The notes under the pieces are model-generated. The model saw only the letters and a program-made list of their open reading frames with translations. It did not search any database and was not told the origin of the DNA. This document shows positions 34,648 through 42,554 of a stretch of 64,000 nt of DNA, piece after piece; position 1 is the stretch's first letter, and every line of letters starts with the position of its first letter. Origin of the DNA: JAEYZM01 sp943372195 (lineage in GTDB: Bacteria > Bacteroidota > Bacteroidia > Sphingobacteriales > Sphingobacteriaceae); NCBI GenBank assembly GCA_943372195.1, contig CALRXS010000008.1:62001-126000 (forward strand), given 5' to 3'. The translations under genes were made by a program, and so were the position numbers.

Positions 34648-34728
34648 GGATTAAGAGTTAAGAACGAAGATTGCGCGATTGAATTGATAGCAAGTTATCG
34701 CAGTACTCAATACGCAATACTCAATACG
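34642..34728. repeat. Heptamer arrays after dxr
   Basis: Two sets of 7-base words: AGTTAAG, GATTAAG, AGTTAAG, AACGAAG at 34642-34669, and CAGTACT, CAATACG, CAATACT, CAATACG at 34701-34728. The dxr stop codon is part of the first word. CAATACG is the reverse complement of the GTATTGC-type words at 50681. Confidence 0.75.
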
Positions 34729-34739
34729 AAAAAAAAGGA

Positions 34740-36065
34740 ATGAACGGATTAATTATGGCAGCCCAGCTCATCGCTGGCTTATCGATTTTAGTATTATTAC
34801 ACGAGTTGGGGCATTTTCTAACGGCTCGTATGTTTGGCATAAAAGTAGAGAAGTTCTACTTGTTTTTTGATGCATGGGGATTCAAATTATTCAGCTTTAA
34901 TTATAAAGGTTGTGAGTATGGAATTGGTTGGTTACCCTTAGGAGGTTATGTGAAAATTGCAGGTATGATCGACGAGTCGATGGATACTGAGCAAATGAAA
35001 CAAGAGCCACAACCATGGGAGTTTAGATCGAAACCAGCTTGGCAAAGATTAATCGTAATGCTTGGTGGTGTTACGGTGAACGTGATCTTAGGTATTTTTA
35101 TATTCTGGATGTTAACATTTTTTAACGGCGAATCATTCGTTCCAAATTCAGAAGCAAGACATGGAATTGTTGCATATGAATTAGCGCAAGAAATCGGATT
35201 GAAGAGTGGTGATAAAGTTTTATCTGTAAATGGTAAAGCAATTGAAAGATATAATCAATTATGGAGTTCAGAAGTAATTTTCGGAGCATCGGTATTAGAA
35301 GTACAGAGAGGTGATGAAAAATTACAAGTGCAAGTGCCAAAAGATTTCATGGAGAAATTGTCAGACAAAGGAAGATCAAATTACATAGACGATTTCCCGA
35401 GAATGCAAATTGTAATCGATACAGTTATAGCTGGTAGCAATGCTGAGAAAGCAAATCTGAAAAAAGGAGATCAAATAGTTTCAGTAAATGGTACTTCTGT
35501 TTTATATATGGATGAATTGAAACCTATATTAAAAGATAGTGCGAATAAAGAAATTGAATTGTGTGTACTAAGGTCAAATGATACCGTTACTTTAAAAGCA
35601 TTAGTAACTGCGGATGGTACCCTTGGTTTTGCACCGGTGATAGATTTTAAATTAGAAACGATTCAATACGGATTGTTCGAATCATTACCAATAGGAGCTA
35701 GTAAAGCAATCAGCACATTGACAGATAATGTTAAAGGTTTAGGCAAAGTAGTAAAAGGCGAAGTTGCTGCAACCAAAGCAGTGCAAGGTCCGATCGGCAT
35801 CGCATCTATCTACGGAGCTACATTCAATTGGACGAAATTCTGGACATTAACAGCGATATTATCAATGATATTAGCATTCATGAATATCTTACCTATACCA
35901 GCATTAGATGGTGGGCATTCAGTGTTCTTATTAATAGAGATGGCAATAGGTCGCCCATTGAGTGATAAGTTCATGGAGAAAGCACAGATGGTAGGCTTCG
36001 TAATATTAGTAGCCCTGATGGTCTTTGCATTTGGTAATGATATTTGGAAACTCTTCACAAAATAG
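34740..36065 (+). CDS. rseP: Site-2 protease RseP
   Basis: 441 residues. The zinc motif HELGH is at 21-25 in the first helix (LVLLHELGHFLTARMFG), and a second metal-site region MNILPIPALDGGHS lies near the C-terminus. Two PDZ domains occupy about 140-310 (LKSGDKVLSVNGKAIE and LKKGDQIVSVNGTSVL), and four membrane helices are expected. RseP cuts membrane-bound anti-sigma factors or remnant signal peptides. GGAA precedes the ATG closely. hscB starts 3 bases after the stop. Confidence 0.93.
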   Translation: MNGLIMAAQLIAGLSILVLLHELGHFLTARMFGIKVEKFYLFFDAWGFKLFSFNYKGCEYGIGWLPLGGYVKIAGMIDESMDTEQMKQEPQPWEFRSKPAWQRLIVMLGGVTVNVILGIFIFWMLTFFNGESFVPNSEARHGIVAYELAQEIGLKSGDKVLSVNGKAIERYNQLWSSEVIFGASVLEVQRGDEKLQVQVPKDFMEKLSDKGRSNYIDDFPRMQIVIDTVIAGSNAEKANLKKGDQIVSVNGTSVLYMDELKPILKDSANKEIELCVLRSNDTVTLKALVTADGTLGFAPVIDFKLETIQYGLFESLPIGASKAISTLTDNVKGLGKVVKGEVAATKAVQGPIGIASIYGATFNWTKFWTLTAILSMILAFMNILPIPALDGGHSVFLLIEMAIGRPLSDKFMEKAQMVGFVILVALMVFAFGNDIWKLFTK

Positions 36066-36068
36066 CGC

Positions 36069-36587
36069 ATGAATTATTTTGAGTTCTACGGTTTTGAGGA
36101 GAAGTTTTTTATTGATGAAGAAGCTTTGAAGAAAAAATTCTATGAGTTCTCTAAAAAATATCATCCTGATTTTCATGCAATGAAGTCAGAAGAAGAACAG
36201 AACGAATTATTAGAATTATCGAGTATTAATAATCAAGCCTATAAAGCCTTACAGAATTTCAATACACGCCTAGAGCAAATATTGATAAATAAAGGCGTGT
36301 TGATTGTTGATGAAAAATACGCTCTTGCTCCAGATTTTTTGATGGAGATGATGGAGATCAACGAAGCGATTATGGATTTATCTCTAGATCCAGATACCAC
36401 TAGCTCTGAGAAACTCAAGGAGCAAGTAGTTGCGATGAATTCAGAAATCAAAGAAGAATTACTAACAACTGCAAAAGCTTTTGATGAATCAGTCGATAAT
36501 AGGGAAGCAGTCTTGATGAAAATCAAAGATCTTTATTACAGAAAAAAATATTTAATGAGAATTCAAGATAGCTTGAATAAGCTGTAA
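36069..36587 (+). CDS. hscB: Fe-S cluster co-chaperone HscB
   Basis: 172 residues. The J domain has the HPD motif at 32-34 (KKYHPDFHAM), and the C-terminal three-helix IscU-binding domain includes LEQILINKGVLI and LAPDFLMEMMEINEAIMDL, the latter being the HscB signature. It brings IscU to the Hsp70 HscA, linking it to the fdx-iscX genes at 8.3-8.9 kb. The zinc-binding N-terminal domain of some homologues is absent, as in E. coli HscB. A terminator follows. Confidence 0.9.
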   Translation: MNYFEFYGFEEKFFIDEEALKKKFYEFSKKYHPDFHAMKSEEEQNELLELSSINNQAYKALQNFNTRLEQILINKGVLIVDEKYALAPDFLMEMMEINEAIMDLSLDPDTTSSEKLKEQVVAMNSEIKEELLTTAKAFDESVDNREAVLMKIKDLYYRKKYLMRIQDSLNKL

Positions 36588-36590
36588 AAG

Positions 36591-36620
36591 AAAAAGGCTC
36601 TTCAGATGAAGAGCCTTTTT
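36591..36620 (+). terminator. Terminator after hscB
   Basis: Stem 36591-36604 with 36607-36620 (AAAAAGGCTCTTCA with its complement), T run at the end. Placed between convergent hscB and tRNA-Leu, so it can act in both directions. Confidence 0.9.
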
Positions 36621-36626
36621 TATTCG

Positions 36627-36706
36627 TACCCAGCGCCGGAGTCGAACCGGCACGGTTTCCCACAGGTGTTTGAGACCAGCGCGTCTACCAATTCCGCCAG
36701 CTGGGC
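36627..36706 (-). tRNA. tRNA-Leu (anticodon CAA)
   Basis: 80 bases on the minus strand. Acceptor GCCCAGC pairs with GCTGGGT (first pair G-U), D arm GCG...CGC, anticodon loop CTCAAAC with CAA, long variable arm as expected for class II Leu, T arm GCCGG TTCGACT CCGGC, discriminator A. One U-U mismatch in the anticodon stem. The 3' CCA is not encoded. Confidence 0.9.
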
Positions 36707-36720
36707 AATTAGAATTGCAA

Positions 36721-36774
36721 AAATAAGGAAATATTCAACATACGCAATGCGAATTATTTAATATTTCCTTATTT
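36721..36774. terminator. AT-rich inverted repeat at the end of the lipoprotein gene
   Basis: 15-base arms 36721-36735 and 36760-36774 are perfect complements with a 24-base loop. The right arm covers the last codons of the minus-strand lipoprotein gene (stop at 36769-36771). The stem is AU-rich, so a terminator role is only tentative. Confidence 0.4.
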
Positions 36775-37464
36775 ATCCTCTTTGCTAAATGCTAATTCAA
36801 GTACATAATATGATTGAGAACCATCAGATGGTATTAAAGATATGGTTGATATTGCTAGCCTATAGTATGGGCCATAGTTGTCGAATATTTTACCGTTACA
36901 TATTTGTGTTCCATTTTGTTTACCTATTGTATATGACGTCTCCCATTTGTCATCCATTATAGAACTTGTGTCACTGAAAATAGGATTAACCATATTTAAT
37001 AATCTTACATATTCCTTCTCTGCACTTTCTTTATTGGAAAAGAAATATCTACAATCTAAAATCATAGGATGTTTAGAAGGATCTACTTGTCCGCCTTTTG
37101 TAGTTACCAATGAAGCATTTCCATAAATCAACATGACTTGTATTGAGTCGGGCTTAGATTTAATTAAGCCATTGTCTGTTGAAATACCTTTGAAAAATGT
37201 CGAAGGTTTGAAGTTATTGAAATTGGTATCTGTTAAAAGGAATCTTGAGTCATTTATAATTACATCACGAAGTGCTAAACGAGATTTATGAAGAGGAAGC
37301 TCATAAAAAATATTTTTAATAATGGGATGAACTTGAAAGTTCAACTCTTCCTCAGTCAATTTTTCCGTTTCCTGAGGTTGAGAATTATTAGTACGAAAGT
37401 TACAAGCTGTCAAAGCTGTTGTCAATGTTGTAAGAGCTATAATCAAAAGCGTTTTCTTCATCAT
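36769..37464 (-). CDS. Lipoprotein of unknown function
   Basis: 231 residues with lipoprotein signal MMKKTLLIIALTTLTTALTAC (lipidated Cys21). The mature part is a single soluble domain with no recognised motif; it has three further Cys-free blocks and reads as mixed alpha/beta (FYELPLHKSRLALRDVIIND ... SYYVLELAFSKED). It lies between tRNA-Leu and a second lipoprotein gene on the same strand, with a heptamer array in the 64-base gap between them. Confidence 0.75.
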   Translation of the reverse strand: MMKKTLLIIALTTLTTALTACNFRTNNSQPQETEKLTEEELNFQVHPIIKNIFYELPLHKSRLALRDVIINDSRFLLTDTNFNNFKPSTFFKGISTDNGLIKSKPDSIQVMLIYGNASLVTTKGGQVDPSKHPMILDCRYFFSNKESAEKEYVRLLNMVNPIFSDTSSIMDDKWETSYTIGKQNGTQICNGKIFDNYGPYYRLAISTISLIPSDGSQSYYVLELAFSKEDK

Positions 37465-37496
37465 TTCTAAAATAAATTTTATTCAAACCCTTTCTC

Positions 37497-37524
37497 TAGT
37501 CACCAATCACTAGTCACCAGTTAC
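37497..37524. repeat. Heptamer array between two lipoprotein genes
   Basis: Four consecutive 7-base words TAGTCAC, CAATCAC, TAGTCAC, CAGTTAC. The array ends 4 bases before the stop codon (37529-37531, minus) of the Reg_prop lipoprotein gene. The same words appear at 42423-42450. Confidence 0.75.
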
Positions 37525-37528
37525 TAAT

Positions 37529-38521
37529 TTAACAGCCATCATTCATCAAACTCACCCATATCTTACCCGCTTTATCTCTATACAAGGAATTCACAAATGC
37601 ACTATTCGTCTCTATTCTTCTGTTGATTTTGCTATTAATCTTCCATAGTCCCATGTTTTGACTCCCTACCCAAACATTCCCATGTTCATCAGCAATCAAA
37701 GAACTTACACTGATTGTTTCTTCTACTTCTTTATTGTTTTTCTTAACTATACCTTTAATTAGGTAATTGCTAAATGACTCTCCATCATAATTCACTAATC
37801 CAGTAACATTATTACCAATCCATATCAATCCCTCTTTATCTTGAATGATGCTGCTATTAGTACCTCTATTCAATCCGTTAGATAAATAATGAGTGTACTT
37901 CTCTCCATCATATTTAAACACACCTGCAGCTTGTGTGCCTAACCATAAATTACCTAAGTCATCTTCAAAGACACTTCTAACAGTATAATCTTGTTCATTA
38001 TAACTAGTGTCAAACATTGGTAGTTTTACATAATTAAAATCCTTGCCATTGTATTTATAATAACCAGCATATGCACCTATGTAAATATTATTGTTTTTGT
38101 CTTTATATGTACAGAATGTCTCCTTGCTTCTTAATGGTATTTTATCAGAAAAATTGATGAAAAATATTCCATTATAAAAGTTAACTCCTTTGTTAGTACT
38201 TATCCATAAATTACCTCCACGATCTTGCTCGATATCTCTGATGAAATTACCTGATAAGCCCTGTTCGTTGTTATAATAACTATAATTTGTACCATCAAAT
38301 TTTGTTAATCCATTGCCATTCGATCCGAACCACCTATTGCCTTTTAAATCTTCGAAAACACAATTAGAATTTTCTTTAATTTCTAATTCTTTCATTTCTA
38401 AACTTGCCGTTTGATATAAAGCTATATCATTTGATATCGGCTTCGGTTGCGTTTGTCCGTTACATGCATACAACATCGTTATGCCTGCGATCAGACTGAG
38501 AATTAATACTTGCTTTTTCAT
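37529..38521 (-). CDS. Two-component regulator propeller (Reg_prop) lipoprotein
   Basis: 330 residues with lipoprotein signal MKKQVLILSLIAGITMLYAC (Cys20). At least six Reg_prop blades are visible, each of the form 'F.D..GN.W.G....G...FDG..F..Y' (e.g. NRWFGSNGNGLTKFDGTNYS and GLIWIGNNVTGLVNYDGESF). These blades normally form the periplasmic sensor of hybrid two-component systems such as BT4663-type regulators, which sense polysaccharide pieces. Here the propeller is free-standing: no kinase or DNA-binding domain follows. It is divergent from a histidine kinase gene, so it may be its ligand-binding partner (inference). Confidence 0.82.
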   Translation of the reverse strand: MKKQVLILSLIAGITMLYACNGQTQPKPISNDIALYQTASLEMKELEIKENSNCVFEDLKGNRWFGSNGNGLTKFDGTNYSYYNNEQGLSGNFIRDIEQDRGGNLWISTNKGVNFYNGIFFINFSDKIPLRSKETFCTYKDKNNNIYIGAYAGYYKYNGKDFNYVKLPMFDTSYNEQDYTVRSVFEDDLGNLWLGTQAAGVFKYDGEKYTHYLSNGLNRGTNSSIIQDKEGLIWIGNNVTGLVNYDGESFSNYLIKGIVKKNNKEVEETISVSSLIADEHGNVWVGSQNMGLWKINSKINRRIETNSAFVNSLYRDKAGKIWVSLMNDGC

Positions 38522-38525
38522 ATTT

Positions 38526-38533
38526 CAAAACTA
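38526..38533 (-). promoter_or_regulatory. -7 box TAGTTTTG (minus strand) before the Reg_prop lipoprotein
   Basis: Reads TAGTTTTG on the minus strand, ending 4 bases before the ATG at 38521; the transcript would be leaderless or nearly so. Confidence 0.45.
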
Positions 38534-38634
38534 ATAGAGGAATTAAAGCAATTTTGTTATTAATTAGTTATTAAGGTGTTAATGACTTGTTAATTCAAAA
38601 AATATTAATGTTTTATTTGATTAATTTGCATTCA

Positions 38635-39852
38635 ATGAAGTTCAATAAAACATCAGTATTTATAAGTATCGCAATAATTTCTTTATTGTCTATTTTATTT
38701 ATTCAAATAAACTGGATGCTAGAGACTGCTCGTATTAAGCAAGAACTATTCAGCGAAAAAGCCAATATGGTTTTGCTAAGAACTGCCGAGGTGGTGGTGG
38801 CTGATGAGGCAACGTGTAGGGGTATAGATGAGGGGGTCGGACAAGCAGAGTTGAATACCATAGATTCGGTGTTTAATTATTACATGAAGTATTATAAGTT
38901 CAAGATTGATTATGTTTTCGAAGTAAAGAAACCTAATCAATTTGCACCTACATTTCAACAACAATCGAATACAATTTATGCAACTCGTTTAGAGTCTATC
39001 AATATCAAGCAAGGGGTAGACCTTCGATTGATTTTCCCAGATAAAAAGCAATATATATTAGCCGAATTAAGAACACCATTTATTACTTCTATTCTCTTAA
39101 TAATTATTGTAATCGTTTTATTCATTAAAATTATTCAAGCAATAATTACGGAGAAAAATTTGTCGATCAGAACGACTGATTTCTTAAGTAATATGACCCA
39201 TGAGTTGAAGACTCCGATCACTAATATTGCTTTAGCCTCGAAGTTCTTAAATAAAGAATTCAACGATAACAGTTCAACAAAATCTAGGCATTATGCAGAA
39301 ATTATTCTTGCAGAAAATGAAAAGTTGAGAATGCAAGTAGAGCAAGTATTAAGCATTGCTTCTTTAGAAAAAGGGGAGATACCAGTTTCTAAAAAATTAT
39401 TAGATATACATCAATTACTTAAGCAAGTCATTGAACATATGTCATTGCAATTAGAGAGTAATAATGTAGAAGTGCATTGGCAATTAAATGCTACAAATTT
39501 CAAAGTCTATGCTGACCAAACACATTTGATGAATGCCATTAGAAATTTAATTGATAATGCAATCAAGTATGCTGATGCTAACATCCGAATAAATATAAAA
39601 ACGTATAATAACATAGATCATCTTTGCATTGAAATTGAAGATAATGGCATTGGCATTGATAAGAAATATCATTCATCATTATTTGATAATTATTTTAGAG
39701 TGCCGATGGGTGATGTGCATAATGTGAAGGGTTTCGGACTCGGACTTTCATACTTGAAGAAAGTGATAGATTTACATAATGGTACTGTAAATGTAGAAAG
39801 TGAACTATCGAAAGGTTCAAAATTTACGATAACTTTAAAAAATGTCGAGTAG
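38635..39852 (+). CDS. Sensor histidine kinase
   Basis: 405 residues from ATG 38635 (a TTG at 38587 also opens the frame). Two membrane helices (~8-26 and ~150-170) bracket a ~120-residue periplasmic sensor with no known motif. The kinase core has the H box NMTHELKTPITNIAL (His189), N box NAIRNLIDNAIKYA, G1 DNGIGID and G2 GFGLGLSY. It overlaps the response regulator gene by 11 bases, so they act as a pair. The divergent Reg_prop lipoprotein may feed it a signal. Confidence 0.9.
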   Translation: MKFNKTSVFISIAIISLLSILFIQINWMLETARIKQELFSEKANMVLLRTAEVVVADEATCRGIDEGVGQAELNTIDSVFNYYMKYYKFKIDYVFEVKKPNQFAPTFQQQSNTIYATRLESINIKQGVDLRLIFPDKKQYILAELRTPFITSILLIIIVIVLFIKIIQAIITEKNLSIRTTDFLSNMTHELKTPITNIALASKFLNKEFNDNSSTKSRHYAEIILAENEKLRMQVEQVLSIASLEKGEIPVSKKLLDIHQLLKQVIEHMSLQLESNNVEVHWQLNATNFKVYADQTHLMNAIRNLIDNAIKYADANIRINIKTYNNIDHLCIEIEDNGIGIDKKYHSSLFDNYFRVPMGDVHNVKGFGLGLSYLKKVIDLHNGTVNVESELSKGSKFTITLKNVE

Positions 39853-40528
39853 TAAGTTTAAAATTTTATTAGCTGAGGATGATGCAAACTTGGGGCTGCT
39901 GCTCTCTGATTATTTGAGAGCTGAAGGTTTTGTGGTTGATGTATGTGTTAATGGTGAACTAGCTTTAGCACAATTTAAAAAAGAAAAATATCAGCTTTGT
40001 TTACTAGATGTCATGATGCCTTTGCTAGATGGCTATTCGGTAGCGAAAGAGATCAAAAAAATCGATGCGAAATTTCCAATAATATTCATGACTGCAAAGT
40101 CAATGAAAGAAGATAAGTTTAAAGCATATGATTTAGGTGCCGATGATTATATCACTAAACCATTCGATGAAGAGGAATTACTCTGGAAAATCAAAGTGTA
40201 CTCAAGACGTTTAGCTGCGGAAGAGTTTTCTGAGGTGATGATTGGTAAATATTGTTTTAACTATAAAAATCAATGCTTAACCTTTGAATCTGAAATCAAT
40301 AGAATTACTGAAAAAGAGACAGAAGTAATTAAATATTTTTACGAGAATCGAAATACTTTAGTGAAACGAGAAGATTTGTTGAAAGAAGTATGGGGCTCGA
40401 ATGATTATTTTATGGGCAGAAGTTTAGATGTCTTTATTTCAAAGATCCGTAAATACCTTAGCAAAGATAGTTCTATTAGCATAGAGAATGTTTTTGCTAA
40501 AGGCTTCATTTTTAACATGCCCGATTAG
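39842..40528 (+). CDS. OmpR/PhoB-family response regulator
   Basis: 228 residues. The receiver has the acidic pocket AEDD, phospho-acceptor Asp56 in CLLDVMMP, Thr in FMTAK and Lys in ITKPF. The C-terminal winged-helix domain (ITEKETEVIKYFYENRNTLV ... VFISKIRKYL) binds DNA. Partner kinase gene overlaps by 11 bases. Target genes are not known; the downstream gene at 40552 has a promoter box and may be one of them. Confidence 0.92.
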   Translation: MSSSKFKILLAEDDANLGLLLSDYLRAEGFVVDVCVNGELALAQFKKEKYQLCLLDVMMPLLDGYSVAKEIKKIDAKFPIIFMTAKSMKEDKFKAYDLGADDYITKPFDEEELLWKIKVYSRRLAAEEFSEVMIGKYCFNYKNQCLTFESEINRITEKETEVIKYFYENRNTLVKREDLLKEVWGSNDYFMGRSLDVFISKIRKYLSKDSSISIENVFAKGFIFNMPD

Positions 40529-40539
40529 TTCGTTTTTTA

Positions 40540-40547
40540 TATCTTTG
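40540..40547 (+). promoter_or_regulatory. -7 box TATCTTTG just upstream of the gene at 40552
   Basis: Exact TAnnTTTG match ending 4 bases before the ATG at 40552, so the mRNA would be leaderless or have a very short leader. Confidence 0.5.
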
Positions 40548-40551
40548 CCAG

Positions 40552-41403
40552 ATGTCAGAAAGAGCAGAAAAAGCAAAGAAAAACCTCGATAAAGCAGTTA
40601 AAATAGTAGCCATATTAGGCATTGCAGCCATAGCATTTGCCATTTGGTTCTCTATACAATTTGCAAAAAGTAAGACCAAAGAAGAGTTTGATAAACGTCA
40701 AACTTATTTCAATGATATACATACCAATTTCATTAAAGACTGGGCATTGAATGCTTATTGGGATAGCTTGAAATCTGAAAATTCAGTATTTGTGAATGAT
40801 CAGAATGCTCATGAAATCATCATCAAAATTGAAAAACAAACCTTCAACGATCAGTTTAATGTAAAAAGTGATGTGATTGAAAGGCCCGATTTGTATAGGG
40901 TTCTAAACTATACGGTTAGCCAATCATTTGCTGATTCTTTGTTGAATGCAAATATGATATACTTATGTATGAACCCATTGGTTTTGCATAAGATGACAAG
41001 TACTTCGATAGATAAATCAGGACAAACATTTAAATCATACTTCAATAATAAGAGTGTGATTACCATGAAATACAATTCATATAAAGATAAAGAAGGCGAG
41101 GGTGAGAAAGTATTTGAGAAGGATGTGATGTTAATCGAGCAATTGCCATTCTCTTTACGATCATTAGATTTCGAACAAGCAAAAGACTTTAAATTAAAAG
41201 TGTTAGAACCTCAAATAGCTTCTGGTATTGGTAAGTTTAAGACAAGTTTGGTAGATGTTAAAATTGAAAAACAATCATCGCAGTATGCTGTGAATGTTGA
41301 GTTCTCTAAAGATTCAATTTGCACATATGTTTTTGAAAAGAACTATCCGAATAAATTAAAATCATTCAAAATATTTGATCAGTCATATCAATTGAAAAAA
41401 TAA
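40552..41403 (+). CDS. Membrane-anchored protein of unknown function
   Basis: 283 residues. A short Lys-rich start precedes one membrane helix (IVAILGIAAIAFAIWFSIQF, ~18-37), so the ~245-residue remainder faces the periplasm (if N-in). It is mixed alpha/beta with no recognised motif (LYRVLNYTVSQSFADSLLNA ... FKLKVLEPQIASGIGKFK). It lies 23 bases after the response regulator and its stop is immediately followed by the next ATG. The function is unknown. Confidence 0.78.
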   Translation: MSERAEKAKKNLDKAVKIVAILGIAAIAFAIWFSIQFAKSKTKEEFDKRQTYFNDIHTNFIKDWALNAYWDSLKSENSVFVNDQNAHEIIIKIEKQTFNDQFNVKSDVIERPDLYRVLNYTVSQSFADSLLNANMIYLCMNPLVLHKMTSTSIDKSGQTFKSYFNNKSVITMKYNSYKDKEGEGEKVFEKDVMLIEQLPFSLRSLDFEQAKDFKLKVLEPQIASGIGKFKTSLVDVKIEKQSSQYAVNVEFSKDSICTYVFEKNYPNKLKSFKIFDQSYQLKK

Positions 41404-42192
41404 ATGCCAATATTTTTTGATCAATTAAATAGAGAAATAAAGCTTGCTGAGAAGTCAGATTTGAAAATAGTTTCAATTGTGCCTTCACAAACAGAGTTTT
41501 TATTTGACATAGGCTTAGCTGATCAAATCGTTGGAATTACCAAATTTTGCATCCATCCGAAGAAATATTTTAAATCAACTACAAAGGTAGGAGGCACCAA
41601 AACATTAGACATTCAGAAGATTAGAGAACTTCAGCCTGACATTATTATTGCGAATAAAGAAGAGAATGAAAAATCACAGATTGAGGAACTTGAAAAAGAG
41701 TTCCCGGTTTATATCAGTGATATTTATACCCTCGACGATTCGTATGAAATGATGTTAAGCTTGGGAGAAATTTTGAATAAATCAGATGAGTCGATTCAAT
41801 TGGTGAATCAAATAAGAGAAAGTTTTAAGAATCTCAAGCAATTCAATAACAGGCGCGTGGCTTATTTTATTTGGCGTGAGCCCTGGATGTTAGCGTCTAA
41901 AAACACTTTCATAGATCATATATTAGAGATCTCCGGACACCTAAACGTTGCGAAAGAGTTAAATTCAGACGCTCGATACCCCGCAATAGAATTAGCAGAA
42001 TTAAAATCGCTTGAACCCTTCGATATTTACCTTTCTAGCGAACCATATCCATTTAAAGAGAAGCATATAGCTGAATTGCAAGCAGAATTCCCCCTGTCGA
42101 AAATTCAATTAGTCGATGGAGAGATGTATAGTTGGTATGGGAGTCGGTTGCAGCATACGGCGGCGTATTTGGTAACTGTAACTGGTAACTAG
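41404..42192 (+). CDS. BtuF-like helical-backbone metal receptor, no signal peptide
   Basis: 262 residues. The fold is that of class III periplasmic binding proteins: IVSIVPSQTEFLFDIGLADQ, IVGITKFCIHP, VGGTKTLDIQKIRELQPDII and YFIWREPWMLASKNTFIDHI match the cobalamin/metal-binding BtuF group. There is no signal peptide or lipobox, so unlike BtuF it should remain in the cytoplasm. The last six codons (VTVTGN, stop TAG) are encoded by a 7-base-word array starting at 42171. It follows the previous gene with no spacer. Role: metal or corrinoid binding, unproven. Confidence 0.8.
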   Translation: MPIFFDQLNREIKLAEKSDLKIVSIVPSQTEFLFDIGLADQIVGITKFCIHPKKYFKSTTKVGGTKTLDIQKIRELQPDIIIANKEENEKSQIEELEKEFPVYISDIYTLDDSYEMMLSLGEILNKSDESIQLVNQIRESFKNLKQFNNRRVAYFIWREPWMLASKNTFIDHILEISGHLNVAKELNSDARYPAIELAELKSLEPFDIYLSSEPYPFKEKHIAELQAEFPLSKIQLVDGEMYSWYGSRLQHTAAYLVTVTGN

Positions 42193-42246
42193 TGACTTGT
42201 AACTGGTAACTAGAAGGTAATCAGTATTCCGTATTCAGTATTCCGA
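42171..42246. repeat. Heptamer array at the end of the BtuF-like gene
   Basis: About eleven consecutive words: GGTAACT, GTAACT (6 bases), GGTAACT, AGTGACT, TGTAACT, GGTAACT, AGAAGGT, AATCAGT, ATTCCGT, ATTCAGT, ATTCCGA. It provides the C-terminal residues and stop of the preceding protein. The last words are the same as those at 44064-44096. Confidence 0.85.
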
Positions 42247-42274
42247 TGTGCAAATTTTGGGTTGTGACGATGAT

Positions 42275-42394
42275 AATTACCTGCACCCGTAAGGGTCGAT
42301 TTCATCGACCCGTAAAAAAAGCAGGCCGAATAATTTCTTCCTGCTATACGTTTGTGCAGGTCGATGAAATCGCCCCTTACGGTTGCAGGCAATT
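42275..42394. mobile_element. 120-bp MITE-like element with 36-bp terminal inverted repeats
   Basis: The left end (42275-42310, starting AATTACCTGCACC) and the right end (42359-42394) are inverted repeats identical at 33 of 36 positions. An inner hairpin GCAGG/CCTGC (42321-42325 and 42340-42344) lies between them. There is no ORF inside, so it would depend on a transposase elsewhere. The inner part resembles widespread GTAAGGGGCGATTTCATCG-type bacterial palindromes. It is nested between two heptamer arrays. No target-site duplication was identified. Confidence 0.7.
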
Positions 42395-42422
42395 AAGGTC
42401 AAATTTCGTGTTGGGGTTTATC

Positions 42423-42478
42423 TAGTTACCAGTCACCAGTTACTAATCACCATCTAGCTACTAGCTACTAGCTACTTT
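42423..42478. repeat. Heptamer array right of the MITE-like element
   Basis: Eight words: TAGTTAC, CAGTCAC, CAGTTAC, TAATCAC, CATCTAG, CTACTAG, CTACTAG, CTACTTT. The first four complement the GTAACTA/GTGACTT words at 42184-42211, so the MITE-like element is flanked by imperfect inverted arrays. Confidence 0.8.
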
Positions 42479-42492
42479 TTTACTATTAAAAG

Positions 42493-42523
42493 TTTGTCTT
42501 TTAATAAGAAAAGACTACTTTTG
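42493..42523 (+). promoter_or_regulatory. Promoter of tRNA-Leu (UAG)
   Basis: TTTG (42493-42496), 19-base spacer, then TACTTTTG (42516-42523), the best full match in the window to the Bacteroidota -33/-7 consensus; the tRNA begins 31 bases later. Confidence 0.8.
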
Positions 42524-42554
42524 CAATCCGTTCTAAATATCTCGAACGGTAAAC

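Noticed and set aside
36707..36768. Small RNA in the gap after tRNA-Leu (CAA)
   Set aside because: Only an AT-rich inverted repeat is present, with no promoter box; called a tentative hairpin instead.
42193..42300. Cobalamin riboswitch near the BtuF-like gene
   Set aside because: The gene follows its neighbour with no leader, and the downstream structured stretch is repeat-derived with no B12-box.
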